The notes beneath the pieces are model-generated. The model made no database searches. It was not told where the DNA came from and saw only the letters and a list, made by a program, of their open reading frames with translations. Both the position numbers and the translations under genes were made by a program. From contig SHBP01000007.1 of assembly GCA_004211905.1 (NCBI GenBank), positions 50,143 through 114,142 on the forward strand: a stretch of 64,000 nucleotides of DNA, given 5' to 3'. Source of the DNA: SAR92 clade bacterium (GTDB lineage Bacteria > Pseudomonadota > Gammaproteobacteria > Pseudomonadales > Porticoccaceae). This document shows, piece after piece, positions 9,422 through 19,059 of this stretch. Each line of letters opens with the position of its first letter. The stretch's first letter is position 1.

Positions 9422-11095
9422 ATGAATACCTTTAATATTTGGGAGTGCATAATCTGCGGCTGGTTATACGATGAGTCTCTTGGCTGCCCTGAGGATGGCA
9501 TCGCTCCCGGTACGCGATGGGAAGATGTTCCTGAAGATTGGACCTGCCCAGTGTGTGGCGTTTCAAAACAAGATTTTGAGATGGTTAAAACTGGCCCATC
9601 CCCGACTCCGACCCCTACTTCTGCTGCTTCTACCGCTCCGATCACTCCCTCCGCTGATCAATCATCAACGATTATAAAAGAAGCACCGGGAGAGGCTCCA
9701 ACCTTTACAAATTCAGGCGAACCATTCCAGATTTGGGAATGTATTATCTGCGGCTGGGTCTATGACGAATCTAAAGGATGGCCGGATGATGATATTTTAC
9801 CAGGTACCCGATGGGTGGATATCTCAGACGACTGGACATGCCCAGACTGTGGGGTGGGTAAACAAGATTTTGAGATGATTGCTGTTAGTGCACCTGAGAG
9901 TGCACAAAGTAAAGTTAAAACAACTGACACTTTGGAGTTGATTGATCAAGATCAGCTACCTGTCATCGTTGTGGGCACTGGTCTTGCTGGATATAACCTT
10001 GCAAGGGAGTACAGAAAGCTAAATACAACGACACCTTTGATTATGATCACGAGTGATGATGGGCGTATGTACTATAAACCCGCTATCTCTACGGGGTATC
10101 ACACCAATAAAAGCCCAGATCAGTTAGCCACAGCCACGGCTGAAGAGATGGCTCTGGAACTTAGGGCCGAAATACAGACATTTAGCTCTATAAAATCTAT
10201 TGATGAACATAATCAAGTTATTGAAACAACGAGTGGAAAGCTGAAATACGCAAAACTCGTTCTGGCTACGGGGGCCCGGTGCATTGAATTACCAATCGCC
10301 GGCAATGGATTGGAATCAGTGTATTCCATTAATAATTTGATGGACTACTCAACTTTTCGTCAAGCCATGGAAGGAAAAAAGCACGTGCTTATAATTGGTG
10401 GTGGTCTTATTGGATCAGAGTATGCCAATGATCTCATTCAAAGTGGATATGAAGTTACAGTTGTTGATCCTCTACCCTCAGTTCTGGGCACTCTGATGCC
10501 AAAAGCCGCTTCAGATTCAGTTAAGAATGCTCTTAAAAATGCCGGCGTCCAGTTCCACTTTGAAACCGTTGTAGAGAAAATTGAAACTCAAGGAACAGGC
10601 ATCAAAGCAACCCTTGCCAGCGGTAAGGAAGTAAATGCAGATATTGTCCTATCGGCTGTTGGTGTGCGACCAGACCTTACTTTGGCTAAAGAGGCAGGTT
10701 TACAAACCAACAGAGGTATTATCACCGATAGAAGCCTCAAAACAAGTGCGAATAATATCTATGCTCTTGGAGATTGCGCAGAGGTAGATACACAGCTATT
10801 GTTTTACGTAGCGCCACTGGTCGAAGGCGCCAAGAAATTAGCGTCAACGATTAATGGGGATGAACAGCAAGTCTATTACGGCACTATGCCCGTGATTATT
10901 AAAACCACCTTGTTCCCTGTAACTGTCTCACCTCCGCCTAAAACTGATGGGCAGTGGCATATAGATATAGAGAGCCCTAAGGGAGTCAAAGCTGTGTTCA
11001 AGACTCCAGAAGGCGAGCTAGTAGGCTACGCACTCACTGGCGACTGTACAAAGTTTAGAGATGAGCTAAATGTGTCACTTCGGCCCATAATGTGA
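9422..11095 (+). CDS. Double rubredoxin fused to FAD-dependent rubredoxin reductase
   Basis: A 557-residue fusion that would carry electrons from NAD(P)H through FAD to two rubredoxin iron centres. Rubredoxin 1 has CIIC/CPVC ligands at Cys9, 12, 42 and 45. A Pro/Thr/Ser-rich linker (about 57-100) leads to rubredoxin 2, with ligands at Cys107, 110, 140 and 143. The reductase part starts near 179 with the FAD motif GTGLAG (185-190) and has a second Rossmann motif (GGGLIGSEYA). The two rubredoxins are near copies (both IWECIICGW...DWTCP.CGV.KQDFEM). Such pairs usually feed alkane hydroxylases or oxygen-detoxifying enzymes, none of which is encoded nearby. Confidence 0.93.
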   Translation: MNTFNIWECIICGWLYDESLGCPEDGIAPGTRWEDVPEDWTCPVCGVSKQDFEMVKTGPSPTPTPTSAASTAPITPSADQSSTIIKEAPGEAPTFTNSGEPFQIWECIICGWVYDESKGWPDDDILPGTRWVDISDDWTCPDCGVGKQDFEMIAVSAPESAQSKVKTTDTLELIDQDQLPVIVVGTGLAGYNLAREYRKLNTTTPLIMITSDDGRMYYKPAISTGYHTNKSPDQLATATAEEMALELRAEIQTFSSIKSIDEHNQVIETTSGKLKYAKLVLATGARCIELPIAGNGLESVYSINNLMDYSTFRQAMEGKKHVLIIGGGLIGSEYANDLIQSGYEVTVVDPLPSVLGTLMPKAASDSVKNALKNAGVQFHFETVVEKIETQGTGIKATLASGKEVNADIVLSAVGVRPDLTLAKEAGLQTNRGIITDRSLKTSANNIYALGDCAEVDTQLLFYVAPLVEGAKKLASTINGDEQQVYYGTMPVIIKTTLFPVTVSPPPKTDGQWHIDIESPKGVKAVFKTPEGELVGYALTGDCTKFRDELNVSLRPIM

Positions 11096-11339
11096 AAATT
11101 TTGCAGGAAAAAAAGGGATATAGCTCAGCCCAGTTTATAAATTATGCTTTTCAATGTAGTTCGCAAAAGGATGGGCTGTTAGAAAAACGGAATAACGACA
11201 ACCTAGAAATTTCGTCATAGAGGTTTCCATCAAGTCTCCGAATCTACTGACAATGCCCTGCTCTCAAGGCAGGAGCCCAATCGTTAATATGCGGATCACC
11301 AAGATTTCAATCATCGTCCAACAAGACTATAAACTTCAA

Positions 11340-12494
11340 TTAAGCAATTGCACCATTGTCTAATAGGGCATCTATCTCATCTTGTTTATATCCAATCTCT
11401 AACAGTACCGCTTGACTATCTGCTCCTATAGCGACTGCCCTAAAGCCTGCCTCCGCATTGGTCCGAGAAAAGCGCGGAACTGGAGCTGGCTCCCACACAT
11501 CGCCATCATCTATAAAGGTTCCCCGTGCAACATTGTGTGGATGTTTTCGGGCCTCCGCCATGGATAAAACAGGCGCAAAGCATACATCTGATCCTTCAAA
11601 TATGTCGCACCAGGCATCTCTCGTTTTGGTTTTTATGAGGGCTTCGAGTTTATCCGCCATCTGAGGCCATGTTTTTATTGCCCATTGATTCTGCATCCAT
11701 TCCGCACTTTCAGACTCACTTAACTCTAATAGAGTCACTAGCTCCCTGAAAAACTGGGGTTCAATAGATCCAATGGAAACGTATTTTCCATCGCTGGTTT
11801 CATAAACATCATAAAAGAATGCACCAGAATCCAGCATATTACCCCCACGCTCATCAGACCCTATTCCTGCCTGTAATTGAGAATAGAAGAAGCCCATCAA
11901 ACTTGCGACGCCATCTACGATAGAACAATCGACGACCTGCCCTTGCCCAGACTGCTGAGTCTCAAGCAATGCACAAACAAGACCAAAGGCCAGCATCATG
12001 CCACCACCGCCATAGTCACCTACAACATTTAGTGGAATCGCAGGTTTCTCTCCTTTGCGCCCAATTGCATGCAAGACCCCAGTAAGAGCAATGTAGTTGA
12101 TATCATGTCCCGCCGCATTAGCTAAAGGTCCTGTTTGACCCCAGCCAGTCATCCTCCCATAAACTAACTTTGGGTTAATTTCTAAACAGACATCGGGTCC
12201 CAGACCGAGTTTCTCCATCACACCTGGCCGATAGCCCTCAATTAAGGCATCTGCTGTACCAATCAGTTTTCTTGCACAGGCAATTCCCTCCGCAGACTTC
12301 ATATTGATACAGATGCAGTTCTTGCCTCGATTGTGAACGTCATATTTAGGATTCACTCCCGCGGTCATCATCTGACCACCAGGTCGCTCTACACGAACTA
12401 CCTTGGCCCCCATATCTGCTAGCATCATTCCTGCATAGGGTCCTGGCCCTAGCCCCGCAAATTCAATAACAGTCTTACCTGACAATGGACCCAT
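11340..12494 (-). CDS. Alpha-methylacyl-CoA racemase / CaiB-BaiF family protein
   Basis: A 384-residue family III CoA-transferase-fold protein most like alpha-methylacyl-CoA racemase. The residues expected from the mycobacterial enzyme are present at a constant +4 offset: His130 (AGHDINYIALTG), Asp160 (VVGDYGGGG) and Glu245 (GSIEPQFF). That favours racemase over CoA-transferase. It would invert the 2-methyl centre of branched acyl-CoAs during beta-oxidation of isoprenoid or sterol side chains. A GAGGGG ribosome site supports the start. It lies downstream of an acyl-CoA synthetase gene on the same strand (138-base gap), a sensible pathway partner. Confidence 0.88.
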   Translation of the reverse strand: MGPLSGKTVIEFAGLGPGPYAGMMLADMGAKVVRVERPGGQMMTAGVNPKYDVHNRGKNCICINMKSAEGIACARKLIGTADALIEGYRPGVMEKLGLGPDVCLEINPKLVYGRMTGWGQTGPLANAAGHDINYIALTGVLHAIGRKGEKPAIPLNVVGDYGGGGMMLAFGLVCALLETQQSGQGQVVDCSIVDGVASLMGFFYSQLQAGIGSDERGGNMLDSGAFFYDVYETSDGKYVSIGSIEPQFFRELVTLLELSESESAEWMQNQWAIKTWPQMADKLEALIKTKTRDAWCDIFEGSDVCFAPVLSMAEARKHPHNVARGTFIDDGDVWEPAPVPRFSRTNAEAGFRAVAIGADSQAVLLEIGYKQDEIDALLDNGAIA

Positions 12495-12632
12495 ACTATC
12501 CCCTCGCTGAGTAATTTAGTTTGATATGTTGAATCACCCTGTTTAATTGTAACAACACACAAAATTATAAACACTATTGGCTTTTTAAAACTGATCGCAG
12601 GTGTCGTTCAAAAATAATCTCCATACGTATTT

Positions 12633-14174
12633 CTATCCTTCATCCCAATAACTATCTCTAAGTGCACGCTTATAGAGCTTTCCTGTGGGTAATCGCGGTA
12701 GCTCTGCTTGGTAGTCGATAGATCGAGGTACTTTTTGCCGTGACAAATGCTGGCCAAGATACTCAAGCAGTTCATCGGTTAATGTCTGATCTCCCGTTGT
12801 GCCATCAATTGGTTGAATCACCGCTTTGACCTCTTCACCAAGGTCGCTATTAGGCACACCAAACACAGCAGCATCAGCCACTTTAGGGTGCGAAATCAAA
12901 AGGTCCTCACTCTCTTGAGGATAGATATTCACACCGCCAGAAATAATCATAAAAGCTTTGCGATCCGTCAAAAATAGAAAGCCATCTTCATCCACATAGC
13001 CCACATCACCTACCGTAGTCATTTCACCGCTAGGGGACGTGGCCTCAGCAGTCTTTTCTGGGTCATTGAAATAACGAAATTCTGAGCCATTGGCAAACCA
13101 AAGCGTTCCCGGTTCGCCCTTGGGTGAAGGATTCATTTCATCATCTAGAACAGACAGCTCACCCGCGACAACTTTCCCAACAGTGCCTGGATGTGCCAAC
13201 CATTCATGGGAATCGCAAACTGCAAAACCAAGTCCTTCTGTGGCGCCATAGTACTCATGGATAATCGGGCCCCACCAGTCAATCATTTGCCGCTTAATTA
13301 TCTCAGGGCATGGAGCAGCCGCATGCACTGCAAACTCCATAGATGATAAATCGTATTGCTGCCTCTCCTCATCGCTAAGTTTTAGCATACGGCTAAACAT
13401 TGTGGGCACCAGTTGTGAGTGAGACACCTGATAATGTTCAACTAACCGAAGATACTCAGCGGGATCGAAACGCTCCATAATGACAACCGTAGCGCCTCGC
13501 CGAATCGCCAAATTGATCGCTGCCTGGGGTGCCGAATGGTATAAGGGTGCGGGCGACAAATAAACCATATCATCTCGGTACCCTAATATGCCCTCCAAGA
13601 ACTGAAATACAGGTAATACGCTATCTGGGGCCTGACCTGACAAAGGTCGAATAATGCCCTTAGGCCGCCCAGTAGTGCCTGATGAATAAAGCATGGAGTG
13701 CCCTAGCAACTGTTTATCAATCGGAATAGACGGGAGCGCTTCAATAGCTTGAGAATAACTAACCATACCCTCAGGTAGGCTCGAACTGTCACTATCGACC
13801 ACTAACACTATCTCAATATTGGGGCATTCAGCCAAAGCCTCAACTGCCACCTCAAGTTTAGCGGGTGACACAAATAACACTTTAGATTCTGAATTATTAA
13901 TGATGTAAGCCGCCTCACTTGGCGTAAGATAGGAATTAATGCAGGTGTAGAAAAGACCTGATCGCTCACCTGCGCCACAAATCTCTAAATAATACTCATT
14001 GTTTTCCATGAACATTGAGTAATGGTCACCAGCAACAAGTCCTTGGGACTGTAAATAATGCGCTAAACGATTCGATCGCGCCTCAAACTCTTTGTATGAA
14101 ACGCTGACTCCAGTAGACGCCATAATGAACGCGGGCCGGTCTGGACATTGTTGTGCATATTTCTCTGCGTACAT
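12633..14174 (-). CDS. Acyl-CoA synthetase (AMP-forming)
   Basis: A 513-residue member of the acyl-adenylate family. It has the P-loop-like motif YSSGTTGRPKG (163-173), the YYGATEG adenine-binding motif near 308, TDRKAFMIISGGVNIYP in the hinge region, and the C-terminal catalytic lysine in LPTGKLYKRAL. An AAGGGG ribosome site precedes the ATG. The substrate cannot be told from the motifs. With the neighbouring racemase, a branched or side-chain carboxylic acid is plausible. Confidence 0.9.
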   Translation of the reverse strand: MYAEKYAQQCPDRPAFIMASTGVSVSYKEFEARSNRLAHYLQSQGLVAGDHYSMFMENNEYYLEICGAGERSGLFYTCINSYLTPSEAAYIINNSESKVLFVSPAKLEVAVEALAECPNIEIVLVVDSDSSSLPEGMVSYSQAIEALPSIPIDKQLLGHSMLYSSGTTGRPKGIIRPLSGQAPDSVLPVFQFLEGILGYRDDMVYLSPAPLYHSAPQAAINLAIRRGATVVIMERFDPAEYLRLVEHYQVSHSQLVPTMFSRMLKLSDEERQQYDLSSMEFAVHAAAPCPEIIKRQMIDWWGPIIHEYYGATEGLGFAVCDSHEWLAHPGTVGKVVAGELSVLDDEMNPSPKGEPGTLWFANGSEFRYFNDPEKTAEATSPSGEMTTVGDVGYVDEDGFLFLTDRKAFMIISGGVNIYPQESEDLLISHPKVADAAVFGVPNSDLGEEVKAVIQPIDGTTGDQTLTDELLEYLGQHLSRQKVPRSIDYQAELPRLPTGKLYKRALRDSYWDEG

Positions 14175-14304
14175 TGAATCCCCTTAGCTATTATTGTCAT
14201 TAATTGAAAAGCAGTTTTTCAACAGACTATAGATTGCTAAAAAGATCATATCAATCACTAAATAGATATTATGTGGCCTAAATGCTTTCTAACATAAAGC
14301 TCTA

Positions 14305-14442
14305 TTAGTAAGCTAGATCAAGAAACACAGGCACCTCACCGCCACCATCTACTCCAAGCGAAGCCCCGTAAAAATAGGCTGCCTGTTGAGATGAGAGATA
14401 CAAACAGGCATAGGCAATTTCTGAAGATTTAGCTAGGCCCTT
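14305..14442 (-). pseudogene. Remnant C-terminus of a short-chain dehydrogenase
   Basis: Read on the minus strand, 45 sense codons end in TAA (14305-14307). They spell a recognisable SDR tail: SSEIAYACLYLSS, then YFYGASLGVDGG, then EVPVFLDLAY. This corresponds to the usual 'EiA.a..fLaSd...y.tG..l.VDGG' ending. The codon just upstream is TAG, and no Rossmann or YxxxK part of an SDR can be found before it. The rest of the gene has been deleted or has decayed. It sits in the 516-base gap between pepN and the acyl-CoA synthetase; apart from it and the terminator at 14465-14492, I see nothing else there. Confidence 0.75.
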
Positions 14443-14464
14443 CTACTAGTCCTTTTCGTGATGC

Positions 14465-14492
14465 AAAAAAAGGAGGCTTGTGAAAGCCTCCT
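14465..14492 (-). terminator. Rho-independent terminator after pepN
   Basis: A perfect 9-bp stem (AGGAGGCTT 14471-14479 and AAGCCTCCT 14484-14492) with a 4-base loop. On the minus strand it is followed by a run of Ts (six As at 14465-14470 on the plus strand). It lies about 200 bases past the pepN stop and probably ends the nadK-to-pepN transcript. Confidence 0.85.
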
Positions 14493-14690
14493 AAAGTTTA
14501 GGGTCAGATGTAGCTCATATGAGACACACCATTCCGGAACGATGTGATTATTGTTCAAATGAGCATCAGCACCAATAGTAGAGAAAGCCATTACTGGCCT
14601 GATACTTTAACACTAGCCTAAAAAACCGAGCCTCGCTAACCAGTATTACATTAATTTAAACAGACTCTTAGCCACCAATACCATGGTGTA

Positions 14691-17324
14691 TTAGAGCGAT
14701 TTTGATGCAATTTCGTAAATATCTTTAACTAGATTGGGCTCATCTGCGATTCTCTGTAACTGTTCACGCATTAATTCCCGCTGAGGTGCATCAAATTTCT
14801 TCCAGCGCGTTAATGGCGTTACTAATCGCGCCGCAACTTGAGGATTAGCCCGATTAAGCGTGAGTATTTGATCACTTAAGAAGCGGTATCCGGAGCCATT
14901 TTTAGAGTGAAAGTTGATTAAATTAGCGGCACAGAACCCTCCGATTAGACTTCTCACTTTATTTGGATTACTCATTGTGAATGCTGAATGTCCCATTAGC
15001 ACTTCTACCCGGCCAAGCCCACCCTGTTGACTGTTAGCTGCCTGAATCTGCAACCATAGATTCATGACCAACGGCTCATCACGGAACTCCTTTTCAAACT
15101 CTCTTAATGCTTTAGATGCATAGTCTGAGGCAGTTGGACAATTCACTAAGACTGCTAGAGCAACTGATTTATCAGTCATATTGTCTGCTTGCTGAAATTG
15201 CTCCCAAGCCAGCTCTATCCCACTGGTGCCGACCAACATGAGGTAGCCCAATGCCGCGTTTTTTAGACTGCGATGGCCAATTTGGTCAGCATTCGGAGCA
15301 TACTCTGGACGGGTGTTATGAGTTTCGTAAACACTCAGCAATTGGCTCTCTAGCGCGCCGGCCAATGCAGTGCGAACAAAGCTTCTGGCATCATGAATCG
15401 CCTCAGGATTAATTACCTCCGCTAATTCGTAGAGCAATGCCTCAGGAGGCAATTGCAACATCAGAGCAACCATTGCAGGGTCCAGAGAGCTATCCTCTAA
15501 CAACCTTCTAAAGGCGTCGATTAGATGCCCATCCAGAGACAATTCCTTATTCTTTAAACTATCATCAGCTAGTTGTTTGAGTACACCCAAACTTAGGGCC
15601 TGGCATGCATCCCATCGGTTAAAACCATCGGAATCATTTGCCATCAGATGAGCTAGTTCATCAACTGTGTATGGGTATTCTAGTTTGACTGGGGCAGACA
15701 ATCCTCGTAGTAGCGAGGGAACAGGCTCGGAGCTTATATTGGAAATAACTACGCTGTCCTCTGCTTCAGTTAGTTCAAGAACAATCTCTGTGTCACCCTC
15801 ACTGTTTAATACAAGGTCGTTACCATCAGCGCCGACTAGTCCTAGCTTGACTGGTAATACAAATGGTTTTTTATTCTTCTGCCCTGGGGTGTCTGGACAG
15901 CTTTGCTTAAAACTAAGAGTGTATGTATGAGCTTTGTCATCAAAAGATGACTGCACCTCTAACAAAGGTGTACCAGATTGCCTATACCAAAGTCTGAATT
16001 GAGACAAATCCCGGCCACTGGCATCTTCCATTGCCACCACAAAATCTTCCACTGTTACTGCCTGACCATCATGGCGGTCAAAGTAGAGGTCACTCCCCTT
16101 TCGGAAAGCTTCTGACCCTAGCAAGCTGTGATACATACGAACGACTTCAGATCCTTTTTCATAGACTGTAACAGTATAAAAGTTATTAATTTCCATGTAG
16201 GACTCAGGCTGGACTGAGTGAGCCATGGGACCACCATCTTCAGCAAACTGATGAGTTCGAAGGTAGGCAACATCTTCAATTCGTTTCACAGTTGCTGAGT
16301 TCATATCAGAGGAAAATTGAGAATCACGGAATACAGTAAAACCCTCCTTCAGGCTCAGTTGAAACCAGTCCCGGCAGGTTACTCTATTACCGGACCAATT
16401 GTGAAAATACTCATGGGCAACTATACCTTCAACTCGCTGGAAAGCCGCGTCTGTGCTCGTCTTTGGGTTCACGAGAACTGCGGAGGTATTAAAAATATTG
16501 AGTCCCTTGTTCTCCATGGCACCCATATTAAAGTCATCCACCGCAACAATCATAAAAATATCAAGATCATATTCTCGCCCATAGACTTCCTCGTCCCAAC
16601 GCATAGATTTTTTCAAGGACAGCATTGCATGATCACATTTATCGAGGTCTTTTTCTTCGACAAAGATTTCGAGCTGGACTTGACGGCCAGAACAGGTTTC
16701 AAAAGTATCCTGAACAACACTCAGAGTTCCAGCCACCAAAGCAAACAAGTACGCTGGCTTCTTGAAAGGATCATGCCAGGTCACAAAATGTCTATCTTCA
16801 TCCATAGCTCCCCGATCTACAGGGTTACCATTTGAAAGAAGAACTGGGTACTGCTCCCTATTTGCGATTACCTTAGTCGTGAATTCAGACATAACATCAG
16901 GCCGGTCGAGATAGTAGGTAATATCCCTAAAGCCCTCGGCTTCACATTGGGTGCAGTACATAGTACGAGAGCGATAGAGGCCCATCATGGTAGTATTCAA
17001 CTGCGGCTTGATGATTACCTCGGTTGTGATCACGCATGCATCAGGAACATCAAAGATCGTCAACGAATCAGATTCTTTAAGATAGCCAGCGGGATCCAAT
17101 TGTTGGCCATTGATCTTTACCCACTGAAGATCAAGTTTGGAACTACCATCTAGTACTAGATGCTTGGAGTGATCTTTGCTAGAGGGATTACGCAAAACAG
17201 ATAGCTCTGTAACTACGCTGGTTTGATCGTCGCTAAGATCAAAAACAAGGTTCGTCTTTTCGATCAAAAATACCGCAACTTGATAATCTTTGAGGTAAAT
17301 CGTTTGAGGTGCCGCATCTTTCAT
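14691..17324 (-). CDS. pepN: Aminopeptidase N (M1 family)
   Basis: An 877-residue zinc aminopeptidase, close to the usual gammaproteobacterial PepN length. The exopeptidase motif GAMEN is at 268-272. The zinc site HEYFHNW starts at 304, with the third ligand Glu327 in LKEGFT. The catalytic Tyr lies in the following domain, and a long helical C-terminal domain completes the protein. It removes N-terminal residues from peptides in the cytoplasm. An AAGGAAA ribosome site supports the start. It lies 24 bases after the DUF2797 gene and is the last gene of its operon. Confidence 0.96.
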   Translation of the reverse strand: MKDAAPQTIYLKDYQVAVFLIEKTNLVFDLSDDQTSVVTELSVLRNPSSKDHSKHLVLDGSSKLDLQWVKINGQQLDPAGYLKESDSLTIFDVPDACVITTEVIIKPQLNTTMMGLYRSRTMYCTQCEAEGFRDITYYLDRPDVMSEFTTKVIANREQYPVLLSNGNPVDRGAMDEDRHFVTWHDPFKKPAYLFALVAGTLSVVQDTFETCSGRQVQLEIFVEEKDLDKCDHAMLSLKKSMRWDEEVYGREYDLDIFMIVAVDDFNMGAMENKGLNIFNTSAVLVNPKTSTDAAFQRVEGIVAHEYFHNWSGNRVTCRDWFQLSLKEGFTVFRDSQFSSDMNSATVKRIEDVAYLRTHQFAEDGGPMAHSVQPESYMEINNFYTVTVYEKGSEVVRMYHSLLGSEAFRKGSDLYFDRHDGQAVTVEDFVVAMEDASGRDLSQFRLWYRQSGTPLLEVQSSFDDKAHTYTLSFKQSCPDTPGQKNKKPFVLPVKLGLVGADGNDLVLNSEGDTEIVLELTEAEDSVVISNISSEPVPSLLRGLSAPVKLEYPYTVDELAHLMANDSDGFNRWDACQALSLGVLKQLADDSLKNKELSLDGHLIDAFRRLLEDSSLDPAMVALMLQLPPEALLYELAEVINPEAIHDARSFVRTALAGALESQLLSVYETHNTRPEYAPNADQIGHRSLKNAALGYLMLVGTSGIELAWEQFQQADNMTDKSVALAVLVNCPTASDYASKALREFEKEFRDEPLVMNLWLQIQAANSQQGGLGRVEVLMGHSAFTMSNPNKVRSLIGGFCAANLINFHSKNGSGYRFLSDQILTLNRANPQVAARLVTPLTRWKKFDAPQRELMREQLQRIADEPNLVKDIYEIASKSL

Positions 17325-17348
17325 GAGAGTTTTCCTTAGGGGTACTGA

Positions 17349-18200
17349 TTAAGCCTCGACGCTAAATTCAACGTTGTAGGCTGTATATTTTCGGATGTTA
17401 ATTACACCTGTATCAAGAATCAAATACTGGCCTTTAATACCCTGCAGAACACCCTCCATCAAGGGTTGTTTATCCAAATTGAAGCTTTTAACTTTTTCAG
17501 GAAATTGCTCTACGGGAAATGCTATTTCAGTGGTCAATTCTTGATCGAGAAGCTGTATCCCTTGTAATCCGTATTGATCTGATAATTCCTGAAGGTCTAA
17601 CCGACACTTCTCTAATAAATCATCTCTAACCGACGGTAAGTTAAGATCGTCATTGTTGCCCTTCAGCATTCGCTGCCATTGCGTTTTATCGGCCACATGT
17701 TGGCGCAAACGATCTTCAATTAAACCCGCATGACGTCTGTTAGTGACTCTGAAGATAGGCAGTCCTTGCGTAGCCCCTTGATCAATCCACCGAGTCGGCA
17801 ATTGATCCCCCCGGGTAATACCAACCTTAACACCTGAGGTGTTGGACAAATAAACATAATGATCTGTAAAGCAGTATTTTTCTCCCCAATTGGAGTCTCG
17901 GCAGGTACCCGCATGAAAGTGGCATTTCTCAGGACTCATAATGCACGTATCACACTGAGGTAATTTAATGAAGCAAGGATAGCAATAACCCTGACTAAAG
18001 CTCTTCTTGGATCGTCGTCCGCAGTGGATACAATGAATATCACCGAGATGTTCCAGGGAAATAGACTGACCAATAAATTGATTTAAAGCCACCCGCTCTT
18101 CACCAAGGGGCAGTTGATATTCAACGTATCCCTCCGGGGAAATGTTCGCCTCCATTTTGCGTAGATGACCAGATTGTTTGAAACCCATCAATTTTTCCAT
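17349..18200 (-). CDS. DUF2797 protein with cysteine-rich zinc-binding region
   Basis: A 283-residue DUF2797 protein. Eight cysteines (57, 60, 73, 76, 83, 86, 93, 100) form three CxxC pairs plus two single cysteines and likely bind zinc. After them comes a VKVGITR...LPTRWIDQGA stretch, which resembles a GIY-YIG-like fold. The family has no agreed function; a nucleic-acid role is often suspected from the fold. Its start overlaps the yeaC stop by 13 bases, and pepN follows after 24 bases. This is the same context as in Pseudomonas. Confidence 0.85.
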   Translation of the reverse strand: MEKLMGFKQSGHLRKMEANISPEGYVEYQLPLGEERVALNQFIGQSISLEHLGDIHCIHCGRRSKKSFSQGYCYPCFIKLPQCDTCIMSPEKCHFHAGTCRDSNWGEKYCFTDHYVYLSNTSGVKVGITRGDQLPTRWIDQGATQGLPIFRVTNRRHAGLIEDRLRQHVADKTQWQRMLKGNNDDLNLPSVRDDLLEKCRLDLQELSDQYGLQGIQLLDQELTTEIAFPVEQFPEKVKSFNLDKQPLMEGVLQGIKGQYLILDTGVINIRKYTAYNVEFSVEA

Positions 18201-18433
18201 GATAGCGGCTGCACCTCCTCTGTTGTATCACAAGATTCGACTTTGGGAGGCACATAACCTGTTCGCTGATCCGCGGGCATTGATTCTTCATAGGTAATTA
18301 TCGCCTGCATACAAAGGATCTTTTGTTCCTCAGTTAGACTTCTCCCGTCAGGCCATTTACCAATCTCGACCCCACGCTTTAGACCTTCATAGATATCAGG
18401 TGTAATACCGTCAACGAGTTGCTTAAAGTTCAT
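18188..18433 (-). CDS. yeaC: YeaC family (DUF1315) small protein
   Basis: An 81-residue DUF1315 protein, beginning MNFKQLVDGITPDIYEGLKR. A longer reading is open up to 18487, but the ATG at 18433 has a strong AGGAGAA ribosome site 4 bases upstream and gives the usual family length. Its 5' end overlaps the rhomboid stop by 11 bases and its 3' end overlaps the DUF2797 start by 13 bases. Function unknown. Confidence 0.87.
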   Translation of the reverse strand: MNFKQLVDGITPDIYEGLKRGVEIGKWPDGRSLTEEQKILCMQAIITYEESMPADQRTGYVPPKVESCDTTEEVQPLSWKN

Positions 18434-19031
18434 GCTTTCTCCTGAATCGTGCCAAGACTCCAAAAATAAGTCCGAGGACCATGCCAATAATGAGTCCCCC
18501 TACATGTGCGGCATTAGCGATACCAACACCGAGCAAGAAGGTCAATATGGGCGTCATGCAAAGTATTAGCCAACCAATCATAAAGCCAACAATACCTTTT
18601 GGTAGCGCTGTTAGTGAGTGCGGCACTAATTTGTTTACGATCCAGATATAACCTAATAACGCATAGACTACCCCAGACATCCCACCAAAATTTGCTGCTC
18701 CAGACCACCAAAATTGAGCCAGATTGGAAACTAAACCAGAAATTAGAACAAGTAGAATCAGATGGATAGGCCCAGATAGCCGCTCAATGCGGGAGCCAAG
18801 CATCGATAACCAGAGACTATTAAAAATAAAATGCACTATGCCAAAATGAAGAAAAATAGGTGTAATAAGACGCCAGTAATCTTCGCCCCTAAATCCACCG
18901 AAACTAAAGTAACGAACCGCCGTTGGGTAACTTAAAGTAACTAACATTCCGCCGATGGCACTTAAAACTATCAACCCAGTAACTGCAGGATATTGTTTAG
19001 CGGCGACATACCAATTGGGATTCTGGGGCAT
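18423..19031 (-). CDS. Rhomboid family intramembrane serine protease
   Basis: A 202-residue, six-helix membrane protein of the rhomboid family. The catalytic pair is visible: Ser119 in GGMSGVVYALLG and His176 in NAAHVGGLIIG. The oxyanion Asn71 lies in HFIFNSLWL. It lacks the N-terminal cytoplasmic domain of E. coli GlpG. Substrates are unknown. It lies between nadK (28-base gap) and yeaC (11-base overlap) and is presumably cotranscribed with them. Confidence 0.9.
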   Translation of the reverse strand: MPQNPNWYVAAKQYPAVTGLIVLSAIGGMLVTLSYPTAVRYFSFGGFRGEDYWRLITPIFLHFGIVHFIFNSLWLSMLGSRIERLSGPIHLILLVLISGLVSNLAQFWWSGAANFGGMSGVVYALLGYIWIVNKLVPHSLTALPKGIVGFMIGWLILCMTPILTFLLGVGIANAAHVGGLIIGMVLGLIFGVLARFRRKHEL

Positions 19032-19059
19032 AAAGTAAGAAGTATCCGGTAATATTAAA

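Noticed and set aside
16317..16835. 172-codon plus-strand open frame inside pepN
   Set aside because: Antisense to the catalytic domain of aminopeptidase N; shadow frame.
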